A stretch of DNA of 11,430 nucleotides from Nanobdellota archaeon (GCA_018901625.1 JAHIEM010000055.1:1-11430); one strand, 5' to 3'. Shown: positions 1-6,838, numbered from the stretch's first letter. Notes: generated by a model from the letters alone, not told the origin. Program-made: numbers and translations.

Positions 1-1258
1 CCTTCTTCATTAATTGTTTTCCTAAGCCTTTGTGCTGTGTGTCCTTTTCTGATGCTTTATTACCCACTTCTAAACTTGAGCCATAAACATGCAATTCGCG
101 TACAAATGCAGATTTATCCTTGTTTATCCTCAGTCTTAATAATCCGAATAAGATATTCTGGTTATTTACAAACTGCAAAAAATATTCTGTTCCTTCACTT
201 GTATTATACTGGGTTATCTTTAATCTTAGTTTTCTTGAGATTTTCTCGCTCTTTTTTTTGTCTCTTAGTATGAATCCTATTTCCCTGAATCTTATTTCAT
301 TAATCTTTATCCTGTTCTTTTTGATTTCCTGCTCAATATCTTTCCGCAAGTCAATTCTGGTTGTTCCTGCTGTCAGGTATTCTGGGGGAATCTCCCGCAT
401 TATTCTCATTATCCTGCAGTATTCTGGAACTAGTTGATACATCTTTATGAGAATTTCTTGAATCTTTTCTTTTGTGTATGGGTTATATTCTCCTTTCTCG
501 TATAAACTTTCTAATTTACTTCCCTTAATCACCTGGCAGGGGTAGATTTTCAGCTGGTCTGGCTTGAATCTAGAATCATTGAATAAAGTTTTGAACATTT
601 CTATATCTTTTTTTTCATTAGTTCCGGGAATACCAGGCATTAGATGATAGCCTACCTTGAACCCTGCATCTTTTAGTCTTCTTGTTGCATCAATTACATC
701 TTTGACTGTGTGCCCCCGATTAACTAGCTTGTAAATTTTGTCATCTATTGCCTGAACTCCAAGTTCAACTCGGGTGCATCCAAAATCCAGCATTTGTTTT
801 ATTTGCTTGTTTGAGCAATAATCTGGGCGAGTTTCAATGCATAAGGCAACACAGCGATGCTTTGCTTTTTCATTAAGTTTCTTTGCTTCTTCCAGAGTTT
901 TGCTTGGTTTTTCATTTAGAGCATCATAACACTCTTTTATGAAATTTGATTTGTATTTTTCTGGAAAGCTTAGAAATGTGCCCCCCATTATTATTAATTC
1001 AATCTTGTCAGTGGGATGATTCATAACTTGAAATGCTTTTAATCTTGCCTGAACTTGCTTTTGAGCATTGTAGTCAAGCATTTTTGCTCTTATTACTGGC
1101 GGGGAGAGAGGAGTGTAAGACTGGGGAACTTGCAGGCTCGGGCAGTATAGGCAAGTTCCGTGCTTGCATTTCCTGGGATGAGACATAACAGCTATTGGGG
1201 TAACTCCTGCTAGAGTTTTGCTGGGCTTTCTTAACTCACTCTTATCTGGCATTAACAT
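1..1258 (-). CDS. elp3: Elp3-family radical SAM / GNAT tRNA uridine-34 modifying enzyme (3' end beyond window)
   Basis: Elp3 uses S-adenosylmethionine and acetyl-CoA to add a carboxymethyl group to C5 of wobble uridine in tRNA. In archaea it acts without the other Elongator subunits. The visible 419 codons carry the cluster motif C-x4-C-x2-C (KCKHGTCLYC) near residue 31, then MGGTF, ETRPDY, TRVELGVQ, RGH and MPGIPGT, all typical of the Elp3 radical-SAM core. The GNAT half shows RELHVYG and the acetyl-CoA loop QHKGLG at the window edge, so only about the last 40-50 residues are missing. The start at 1258 has a TATA box 26 bp upstream and an in-frame stop lies further upstream. The N-terminus is therefore short: only about 30 residues precede the cluster, whereas many archaeal and eukaryotic Elp3 proteins have a longer tRNA-binding extension. 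ATG at 1252 is an alternative start. The usual CPGG after the cluster is CPS here. The assignment is secure. Confidence 0.95.
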   Translation of the reverse strand, partial: MLMPDKSELRKPSKTLAGVTPIAVMSHPRKCKHGTCLYCPSLQVPQSYTPLSPPVIRAKMLDYNAQKQVQARLKAFQVMNHPTDKIELIIMGGTFLSFPEKYKSNFIKECYDALNEKPSKTLEEAKKLNEKAKHRCVALCIETRPDYCSNKQIKQMLDFGCTRVELGVQAIDDKIYKLVNRGHTVKDVIDATRRLKDAGFKVGYHLMPGIPGTNEKKDIEMFKTLFNDSRFKPDQLKIYPCQVIKGSKLESLYEKGEYNPYTKEKIQEILIKMYQLVPEYCRIMRIMREIPPEYLTAGTTRIDLRKDIEQEIKKNRIKINEIRFREIGFILRDKKKSEKISRKLRLKITQYNTSEGTEYFLQFVNNQNILFGLLRLRINKDKSAFVRELHVYGSSLEVGNKASEKDTQHKGLGKQLMKK

Positions 1259-1281
1259 GTGTTCTGCAGTGAAATAATGTA

Positions 1282-1287
1282 TTTAAA
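1282..1287. promoter_or_regulatory. Shared symmetric TATA box for divergent transcripts
   Basis: TTTAAA is a perfect palindrome centred 26.5 bp from the elp3 start (1258, minus) and 24.5 bp from the start at 1309 (plus). Both distances suit archaeal leaderless transcription. On the elp3 side the flank is purine-rich (AAAGAAG), as expected of a BRE. On the plus side it is less so, suggesting elp3 may be favoured. Orientation and strength are inferred. Confidence 0.6.
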
Positions 1288-1308
1288 CTTCTTTCTTTTA
1301 GAAACAAG

Positions 1309-1491
1309 ATGGAGAGTGTTTTAGAAGAATCTGTTAGAAAAGTGCCTGCTGGTTGTTTTAGGCTAGTAATCAAGCAGGCAGACGGCAATTTTTTAATTGA
1401 GAATTATTATTCTAGAACTGCTGCAATTAATCACGCGACTAAAGGTTCTTATGTTATTAATAGTGCGGGGGAGGTTATTTTTCCTGAATAA
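1309..1491 (+). CDS. Small conserved-looking protein of unknown function (60 aa)
   Basis: I do not recognise this protein. It has no membrane segment and no metal-binding cysteine pattern (one Cys only). A short acidic/basic start (MESVLEES) is followed by what looks like two strands (FRLVIKQADG, FLIENYY), a helix (SRTAAINHA) and a final strand pair (SYVINSAGEVIF). This resembles small single-domain beta-beta-alpha-beta proteins such as DUF2188-like ones, but the resemblance is only by eye. The start has a TATA box 25 bp upstream, so it probably opens a leaderless mRNA. The stop codon is separated from the ATG of the MTAP-APRT fusion gene by a single base, which implies an operon and translational coupling. 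A role linked to the fusion enzyme is therefore possible but is only inferred from position. Confidence 0.7.
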   Translation: MESVLEESVRKVPAGCFRLVIKQADGNFLIENYYSRTAAINHATKGSYVINSAGEVIFPE

Positions 1492-1492
1492 G

Positions 1493-2788
1493 ATGATAAA
1501 GATAGGAGTAATAGGGGGAAGCGGTTTAGATGATCCAAAGATTCTTGAGAACTTTGAGGAGAGACAGGTTGAAACTAATTATGGGATGCCTTCTAGCAAA
1601 ATTATCTGCGGGAAAATAGGGAATGCAGAAGTTTTTATTTTGGCAAGGCATGGGAAGAAACATGAAATTGTGCCTAGCCAGATAAACTTTAGGGCAAATA
1701 TTGCTGCACTGAAGAAAGTAGGGTGCGCTATTATCCTCGCTTCTAGTGCTGTTGGAAGCTTGAAAGAGGAGATTATTCCTGGAGATTTAGTTTTTCCTGA
1801 CCAGATAGTAGATTTTACTAAACAAAGAAAATCAAGTTTTCATGATTCTGGAGAGGTTATTCATCTGCCTTTTGCAGAGCCCTTTTCTGAAAAAATCAGA
1901 AAGATTTTAATTGAGACTTCACAAGACTTAGGATTAAAACATCATCCTGACTCGACTCTTGTTGTTATTGAGGGGCCGAGATTTTCTACAAGAGCTGAAT
2001 CCTTCTTCTTTAAGACATTTGCAGAAATTATTGGGATGACAACAATGCCCGAGGCTGCTCTGGCCAGAGAGGCAGGCATAGAATATGCAACTGTTGCAAT
2101 GGCTACTGATTATGACTGCTGGCGCGAGAATACAGCTAATGTAACTTTTGACATAGTTCGTGAGAGAATGGAGGAAAATTCTGAGAAAGTTAAGAAGCTG
2201 TTTACTGAGGTTATTATAAAGATTGGAGAGGATGAGATGAATAGGGAGCATAAGGAGTTTATTAAGAGCAAAATTAGAACTGTTCCAAATTTTCCTAAAC
2301 CAGGCATAATGTTCAGGGATATTACAACTTTGCTGAAAGATGCTGATGGATTTACTAAGACTATTAACCTGCTTGAAGAGAGGTACAAAAATAAAGAAAT
2401 TGATTTGATTGCTGGGATTGAGTCTCGGGGTTTTGTTATTGCTAGTGCTCTTGCTTCTAAGCTCGGAAAAGGGCTTGTTCTTATAAGGAAGCCGGGGAAG
2501 CTGCCTGGTGAGAAGGAGAGAGAGGAGTATGATTTAGAATACGGAAAAGATGCGGTTGAGATTCATAAGGATGCTATTTCTCCCGGGCAGAAAGTGCTGC
2601 TTGTGGATGATTTAATTGCGACTTCCGGAACCCTGATTGGCGCTTGCAACCTAGTCAAGAAAGTTGGAGGAGACATTGTAGAATGCGGGGTTATTGTTGA
2701 ACTAGAAGAGTTATGTGGGAGAAAAAAGCTCCAGAATATGGGAATTAGTGTTTTCTCGCTTGTTAAGTTCAAAGAGTCTGAAGAATAA
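1493..2788 (+). CDS. Fused 5'-methylthioadenosine phosphorylase / adenine phosphoribosyltransferase
   Basis: This single 431-residue frame carries two consecutive enzymes. Residues 1-248 are a PNP/MTAP family 2 phosphorylase, with GVIGGSGL (5-12), the phosphate-site RHG (52-54), SAVGSL (85-90), GPRFSTRAES (161-170), PEAALARE (186-193) and TDYDCW (205-210). The Asp pair of TDYD is typical of 6-aminopurine (MTA/adenosine) specificity. Residues 249-431 are a full-length APRT, with FPKPGIMFRDITTLL (267-281), GIESRGF (308-314), RKPGKLPGE (332-340), EYGKDAVEIH (349-358) and the PRPP loop VDDLIATSGT (371-380). Together they would turn MTA plus phosphate into adenine and then, with PRPP, into AMP, recycling the by-product of polyamine synthesis in the cytosol. 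The start at 1493 was chosen because the MTAP fold begins there. The frame is open back to 1397, but that stretch overlaps the upstream gene and has no homology. The last 20 bases overlap the convergent gene at 2769. Confidence 0.93.
   Translation: MIKIGVIGGSGLDDPKILENFEERQVETNYGMPSSKIICGKIGNAEVFILARHGKKHEIVPSQINFRANIAALKKVGCAIILASSAVGSLKEEIIPGDLVFPDQIVDFTKQRKSSFHDSGEVIHLPFAEPFSEKIRKILIETSQDLGLKHHPDSTLVVIEGPRFSTRAESFFFKTFAEIIGMTTMPEAALAREAGIEYATVAMATDYDCWRENTANVTFDIVRERMEENSEKVKKLFTEVIIKIGEDEMNREHKEFIKSKIRTVPNFPKPGIMFRDITTLLKDADGFTKTINLLEERYKNKEIDLIAGIESRGFVIASALASKLGKGLVLIRKPGKLPGEKEREEYDLEYGKDAVEIHKDAISPGQKVLLVDDLIATSGTLIGACNLVKKVGGDIVECGVIVELEELCGRKKLQNMGISVFSLVKFKESEE
2225..2231 (+). promoter_or_regulatory. 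Shine-Dalgarno-like sequence before the APRT domain
   Basis: GGAGAGG lies 5 nt before the in-frame ATG at 2237, which is Met249 of the fusion and the exact first residue of a normal APRT. It may be a relic of a once separate apt gene or a working internal start. Lysine/glutamate-rich coding could also produce it by chance. Confidence 0.35.
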
Positions 2789-3677
2789 CTTTAATTTCGT
2801 CTAATTTTTGATTTGCCTCATTAATATGGGAAATCAGTACTAATGGATAACTCTTGAATCCATTTTCATCTAATAGCTTTCTTCTTTCTTGATAATATCC
2901 CTCTCTCGTTTCTCTTTTATTTCCAAGCTTAATTGGTGGGTGAAATTCTACAAAAACTTTATTTTGAATAAAGAAGTCTATATGTCTTCTTCCAATTCTA
3001 AAATGAATGTTCTCCTTTTCTATAGGCGTTTCAATTAAGCCTTTTTCGACTAACTTTTGACATAAGGCTCTCTCTTGTTCAGAGTCGAATAAACAATCCA
3101 TGAATTTATAAGGATAATTCTTTCTGTGGCTCTCTAGAGCAAGTAATGCAAGCGGGTAAAGTTCGTGAGCCTTCTTTGACATGCTTTTTAGCTGATTTGG
3201 ATTTTTTTCTTTGCATTTTAAGGCAGCTAATCTCTGGTGTTCGTTAAATGTCCCTTGTTTTTTCATTGTCTCGTGGGCTTTTTTCATATTTAACCTGGAA
3301 TGATTTGGATTTATTTTCTGCAATCTTTTTGCTGTATCTGAGAAATATTCGTGCATTTTCCCGGATTTTCTTATCTGTTCTAATCTTAGTTTGCCGGCAA
3401 TTTTGCCATACTTCTTCCCTAACTCCTTGCCAATCCAAGGATGTTTTTGCTGTGCTATCTTTCCGGCTTTGCTGTACAACCCAGGATGTTTTTCTATTGC
3501 TTTCTTTTGGATGTCTTTTGCCTTGATGCAATATCTGTACCACTTTGCGCTTCCTTTCTCGTATCTTGTTCCTATAGGTATTTTTACAATTTGGGCAATT
3601 TCTTCTATTGACACTCCTTGACTAATCAAAGAATCTACTTCATTTCTCATCTTGACGTGCTCTTCATCTCTTTTCAT
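2769..3677 (-). CDS. Probable DNA-binding endonuclease: HTH, NUMOD-like helical repeats, PD-(D/E)XK-type C-terminus
   Basis: This 302-residue protein reads as three parts. Residues 12-37 look like a helix-turn-helix (SLISQGVSIEEIAQIVKIP). Residues 55-190 are a very basic run of degenerate helical repeats of about 20-25 residues, each with a small-residue/lysine core and several ending in NP or HP (QQKHP, KINPN, KEKNP, RKNYP). This recalls NUMOD-type DNA-binding modules of homing endonucleases. Residues 195-285 look like a Vsr/DUF559-like nuclease fold, with an early Glu (E202), IDFF (D234), VEFHPP (E244, H246) and then YYQERRKLLDENGF. The three acidic positions with a Glu-x-His variant fit a PD-(D/E)XK-like active site, similar in design to EDxHD homing endonucleases. 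A TATA box lies 26.5 bp upstream of the start. It overlaps the 3' end of the fusion gene by 20 bp. Nuclease activity and mobility are inferred. Confidence 0.75.
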   Translation of the reverse strand: MKRDEEHVKMRNEVDSLISQGVSIEEIAQIVKIPIGTRYEKGSAKWYRYCIKAKDIQKKAIEKHPGLYSKAGKIAQQKHPWIGKELGKKYGKIAGKLRLEQIRKSGKMHEYFSDTAKRLQKINPNHSRLNMKKAHETMKKQGTFNEHQRLAALKCKEKNPNQLKSMSKKAHELYPLALLALESHRKNYPYKFMDCLFDSEQERALCQKLVEKGLIETPIEKENIHFRIGRRHIDFFIQNKVFVEFHPPIKLGNKRETREGYYQERRKLLDENGFKSYPLVLISHINEANQKLDEIKVILQTL

Positions 3678-3699
3678 AAATGTCTAAGGATGCGGGCGC

Positions 3700-3707
3700 T
3701 TAAATAT
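3700..3707 (-). promoter_or_regulatory. TATA box of the gene starting at 3677
   Basis: On the minus strand this reads ATATTTAA, preceded by purine-rich GAGTAAG. It is centred 26.5 bp before the ATG, which predicts a leaderless mRNA. A GC-rich stretch (GCGCCCGC) sits between the box and the start. Confidence 0.6.
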
Positions 3708-3776
3708 CTTACTCAGGGAAGAAAGAAGCTTGATAAGTGGAGTGTGTTTAAGCTGGTTGAATTTGGGGGCGGGTGA

Positions 3777-5021
3777 TTATCTTTTCAACTTTTCATTTAT
3801 TTTCTTAAGATTAAACAAGACTATTTTCTGTAAATTTTGATAAAGCTTTGCATCATTTCTTATTTTTGAGCCTTTGGTATAATCTAAATATTCATCCAGC
3901 AAACCGAAAGGAATATCTAATACTGGAACATCGAGAGATTGCAATAAATGAAAAGTAATTAATCTCGTTGTTCTGCTGTTGCCATTTTCAAATGGGTGAA
4001 TATGCTGAAACTCATTATGAAAATAAACTGCGAATTTTAAGATTTCTTCTAAAGCAGGATTTTTTCGTTTGATAAATTTATTATACTTCTCAAATAACTT
4101 TTCAAGTTCTTCTCTTATCTTTTCTGGAGGAGTAATCTTAAAATTAGGATTGCCTTTTATGTAAACATTAATAGTTCTTATATTTCCAGCAAAATCAGAA
4201 TGGTGCTTCATTGCTGTTTTGTGATAGTCCAAAATTAGTTGCAAACTTAATGATTTTCTTTCATTTGCGTCTTTAATCATCTGGCTCATAGCTTCTTGAT
4301 AGTTCTGCACTTCATCGACATCAGAAGCCCCGAGATTTGCAGGAATAATCTTGTCTTTTAAAATTTTTATTGTGTCTGGAAGAGTTATAGGATTTCCTTC
4401 TAATGAAAGACTATGATAGACAAAGGGTATTTCAAAATCGCCCGCTATTTTTTGATATTTTGCTTCATCTTTTTTCCTTAATCTCTTATAAATATTAAGC
4501 TCCTTTTTTATTTCAACCAGATAATTCTTTGATAATTCTGCAATAACCTTATGTTTGTATCCAAAATAGACTAGGAGATTGTTTAGCAAGGCATTGTGGA
4601 ATACAATAGCTCTTAGAGGTTTTTCAGAAATAACAAGAACCAGACCATATTTATTGAGTATGTCAGTATTTTTCTTCAGAGTTCTCGAATTAATTTTCAT
4701 ATTCTTAGAATTAATCTCTCCTCTTTGAAGAGAGTAACTAATAAATTTTGCAAGATTCTCATCCAGGACATAGTTGTAATTTATGCCATTTTTAATACAA
4801 TAAAGAATTAGATTATAAAGCAGTTCTGTTTTTTTAGAAACTTCTGCCTGGAATCCCCCTTTTCGTTTTATTAGAAGGTTCTCTTTTGCAAGCCCCCGGA
4901 GATATTTGTGAATCGCGTGATACTCTCTTTCATCTTTACCAAGTTTTTTAACAACATCTATGGGTCTTATGAGCCCCCGATTTTTGTAAACAATTTCAAA
5001 AACATCATATTTTGTGACCAT
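3777..5021 (-). CDS. Winged-helix Fic-domain protein (probable AMPylase, class II)
   Basis: Fic proteins transfer AMP, or related groups, from a nucleotide to a hydroxyl on a target protein. In this 414-residue protein residues 1-60 look like a winged helix (RPIDVVKKLGKDEREYHAIHKYLRGLAKENLL recast as two helices plus wing KRKGGF). Residues 200-414 hold the Fic fold. The catalytic loop is HPFENGNSRTTR (342-353), with His342 as the base and Asn/Arg for phosphate binding. The usual GNGR is GNSR here. SLSLEG (204-209) matches the inhibitory (S/T)xxxE(G/N) helix, placed before the Fic core as in class II proteins, so activity is probably self-restrained through Glu208. The FAGNIRTINVYIKG segment (277-290) is the target-binding flap region. 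No separate antitoxin gene is visible next to it. The start is supported by a TATA box 25.5 bp upstream. The target is unknown. Possible DNA binding and autoregulation are inferred from the winged helix. Confidence 0.92.
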   Translation of the reverse strand: MVTKYDVFEIVYKNRGLIRPIDVVKKLGKDEREYHAIHKYLRGLAKENLLIKRKGGFQAEVSKKTELLYNLILYCIKNGINYNYVLDENLAKFISYSLQRGEINSKNMKINSRTLKKNTDILNKYGLVLVISEKPLRAIVFHNALLNNLLVYFGYKHKVIAELSKNYLVEIKKELNIYKRLRKKDEAKYQKIAGDFEIPFVYHSLSLEGNPITLPDTIKILKDKIIPANLGASDVDEVQNYQEAMSQMIKDANERKSLSLQLILDYHKTAMKHHSDFAGNIRTINVYIKGNPNFKITPPEKIREELEKLFEKYNKFIKRKNPALEEILKFAVYFHNEFQHIHPFENGNSRTTRLITFHLLQSLDVPVLDIPFGLLDEYLDYTKGSKIRNDAKLYQNLQKIVLFNLKKINEKLKR

Positions 5022-5042
5022 TATATATCTACTATTCGCTGA

Positions 5043-5050
5043 TTTATAAA
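5043..5050 (-). promoter_or_regulatory. TATA box of the Fic gene
   Basis: TTTATAAA is centred 25.5 bp before the ATG at 5021, with a purine-rich GGAAGA on its upstream side. The spacing predicts a leaderless transcript. Confidence 0.65.
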
Positions 5051-5082
5051 TCTTCCTATTTTGTATGATAAGTCAAACTTTA

Positions 5083-5160
5083 TGTAACTTTGTATACAAG
5101 ATAGTATTATTTTTAACATGCTTCGGGTATATTATGTATCATTAGTTACAAAATTTGTAA
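5083..5160. promoter_or_regulatory. Palindromes upstream of the Fic promoter, possible operators
   Basis: In the 5022-5342 intergenic region there are two symmetric sites built from the same half (TTGTA/TACAA): TTGTATACAA at 5090-5099 and TTACAAA-A-TTTGTAA at 5146-5160. The heptamer TGTAACT adjoins the first (5083-5089) and occurs inverted by the second (AGTTACA, 5144-5150). A further direct copy is at 5229-5235. They lie 60-140 bp before the Fic start. Binding by the Fic winged helix or another regulator is inference. Confidence 0.35.
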
Positions 5161-5242
5161 TTTTTACCGATAAATAGGATTGTGTGGGGGGATTTATGGG
5201 AAATTTACGGGGATTAAAATTAACTTAGTGTAACTCTTCCAT

Positions 5243-5316
5243 AAACTGCCTGCTGAATATGCCCAATAATTATCCTCACAAGGATTAATTTTTGTCTCAA
5301 GTTATAAACACGTTTA
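5243..5316. repeat. Copy A of a diverged ~75-bp two-copy element
   Basis: The ends match copy B (7009-7084): AAACTGCCTG then TGAAT at one end, TTATAAACAC-G-TTTA at the other, with AATAATTA inside. The middle differs but both copies hold a hairpin there. In this copy it is ATCCT / CACA / AGGAT (5272-5285). It lies 26 nt past the stop of the membrane-protein gene. On the minus strand the conserved TTTATAA could act as a TATA box. Confidence 0.55.
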
Positions 5317-5342
5317 GCAAATTGAGAAGGGGGGTTAGAGGT

Positions 5343-6809
5343 TCATTCTCTTTCAAGATTTCTAACATCGTAAATAAAAACCTTATCTGAATAAACCTCT
5401 TTCCAGTCGCAGTTTATTTTCTTCTTGTAAAAAACATAAGAAACATTTTTTTCAGCTAAAAACTGATTTTTGAAACTGCAGTTTTTTTTAAAGAAGTCGT
5501 AAACTTCCATAAAATCAGGGGAATAATAAGTTAATGCAACTGCTTCTTTCCCAGAAACAGGCAGTATAGCAGAAGACAGCAAAGGCTCAGCAAGAACTCT
5601 TCCGCTTTCAAGATTTTTTAAAAATAACAGCGCAGAATAATCTGTTTCATTAATAATCTGATACAGCTGATAATTTTTAGGGGTGTCAGAGTAGTTATAA
5701 AAAACTGCTAATAAAACTGCGGTTACAATTAGAAAAGAGAGCAATTTTCTTAAATTTTGCCTTTCTATCTTTCTAGCAATAAGTTTGATAGAATAATAAA
5801 GCCCGATTGAAGACAGGAACGGAAGAGACAAGGCAAAGTAATACAGATTTTTCTGAAACGGAACTAAGTAAGAAACTTCAAAAAGCTTGAAAATTAACAT
5901 AGAAATAAGAAGAGTTACTGGCCATAGCAAGAAAACAAGATATTTTCTTGATTTTCCGAGATAGAAAATAACAAACCCGCCGATAACTGCAAGGATGCAT
6001 CCAAGCAGGCTGTAAACTTCAAAAAAGCTGTTTCCTGCTTCTAAAATGCCCCATGCATTTTTCCTGAATTGCATAAATTCAAAAAAGCTGAAAACTGAGT
6101 TTATAAGAGACAGCTTGAAAACAAAGCTGTAAAATATTATTCCCAGGATTGGAACTGAAAGCAAGAGCAAGAAGAATTTCCACTCTTTCCTGATATATTC
6201 TGCGTGGAACAAGAGATAAATTAGCAAGAAAGGAAGAGAAAATAAAAAGGAAATAGGATGAATGAAAAGCAAAAGCGCTATTATCACTACGCTGATTAGA
6301 ATAAATTTCTTATTTTGGTTTTGCAATCCTTCTGAGAAAAGATAAATATAAAGGAAAATCAGAGGAATGGAAAAGACTAATGGGACAAAAAACCACATGC
6401 CAAGAATATTTACATTTGATTTTAAAGACGCAAAAAAGATAATAGAAAAGAGAGCGATCCAGCAATTATCAGTTTTTTTCTTAATAATGAAGAAAATAAC
6501 TAAGGCAGATATAACTGCCCAAATAGCCGGGAGAAACTGCCAGATAAGAACAAGATTAAAGAGTTTAGAAAGCAGGAATAGGGGAATATCAAAACCTATT
6601 TCAAATAAAGACGGGCTTATGCCCTGCCTCCCCATAATTGAATAATGCGTGATTGTCTCATAGTTTCCATTTCCGAGCCTTATTGCCTGCCTGATATGGT
6701 GCCATTCATCAATATGGAGGGGGAATCTGCAGCTAAAATGAGGCGAGTATACAATTAAGAATATGCCTACGCAAACCAGTATTAAGAGAACCGCCTGTTT
6801 TTTATTCAT
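5343..6809 (-). CDS. Multi-spanning membrane protein, GT-C-like (putative glycosyltransferase)
   Basis: The protein has 488 residues with the ATG at 6809. A TTG five codons earlier (6824) is an alternative, but the TATA box is 25.5 bp from the ATG and decides against it. It shows about ten to twelve hydrophobic segments. The first (residues 5-22) is followed by an outside loop with HIDEWHHIR (32-40), whose Asp-Glu pair sits where GT-C enzymes keep their catalytic acid. The remaining helices run to about residue 372. A soluble tail follows (380-488) with ETDYSALLFLKNLESGRVLAEPLLSS, like the C-terminal domain of polyprenyl-phosphate-sugar dependent GT-C proteins. The likely role is moving sugars from a lipid carrier onto surface protein or lipid on the outer face of the membrane. 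The family assignment is by topology and motif only, and donor and acceptor are unknown. A non-catalytic membrane protein remains possible. Confidence 0.7.
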   Translation of the reverse strand: MNKKQAVLLILVCVGIFLIVYSPHFSCRFPLHIDEWHHIRQAIRLGNGNYETITHYSIMGRQGISPSLFEIGFDIPLFLLSKLFNLVLIWQFLPAIWAVISALVIFFIIKKKTDNCWIALFSIIFFASLKSNVNILGMWFFVPLVFSIPLIFLYIYLFSEGLQNQNKKFILISVVIIALLLFIHPISFLFSLPFLLIYLLFHAEYIRKEWKFFLLLLSVPILGIIFYSFVFKLSLINSVFSFFEFMQFRKNAWGILEAGNSFFEVYSLLGCILAVIGGFVIFYLGKSRKYLVFLLWPVTLLISMLIFKLFEVSYLVPFQKNLYYFALSLPFLSSIGLYYSIKLIARKIERQNLRKLLSFLIVTAVLLAVFYNYSDTPKNYQLYQIINETDYSALLFLKNLESGRVLAEPLLSSAILPVSGKEAVALTYYSPDFMEVYDFFKKNCSFKNQFLAEKNVSYVFYKKKINCDWKEVYSDKVFIYDVRNLERE

Positions 6810-6830
6810 AATTTTATGATGCAAAGGTTA

Positions 6831-6838
6831 TTTTAAAT
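6831..6838 (-). promoter_or_regulatory. TATA box of the GT-C-like gene
   Basis: On the minus strand it reads ATTTAAAA after purine-rich CACAAG. It is centred 25.5 bp before the ATG at 6809, which is why that start was preferred over the TTG at 6824. Confidence 0.6.

Noticed and set aside
37..437. Two plus-strand frames near the left edge
   Set aside because: They lie antisense to the clearly coding elp3 gene and show low-complexity hydrophobic translations.
1397..1492. An upstream in-frame ATG that would lengthen the MTAP-APRT protein by 32 residues
   Set aside because: The added stretch has no similarity to MTAP, overlaps the 60-residue gene out of frame, and the MTAP fold begins at the ATG at 1493.
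3690..3776. A 28-codon plus-strand frame (ending KLVEFGGG) between the nuclease and Fic genes
   Set aside because: It has no TATA box at the distance used by all other genes, overlaps the promoter of the gene at 3677, and is too short to judge. It could be a relic but cannot be supported.
3777..5021. A Fic/antitoxin two-gene toxin system
   Set aside because: The Fic protein carries its own inhibitory motif, and no small partner gene lies next to it.
5204..5279. A short minus-strand frame starting GTG, 26 bp from a TATA-like box in copy A of the two-copy element
   Set aside because: Copy B has no start codon at the matching place and a shifted frame downstream, so the conservation is not of a peptide.
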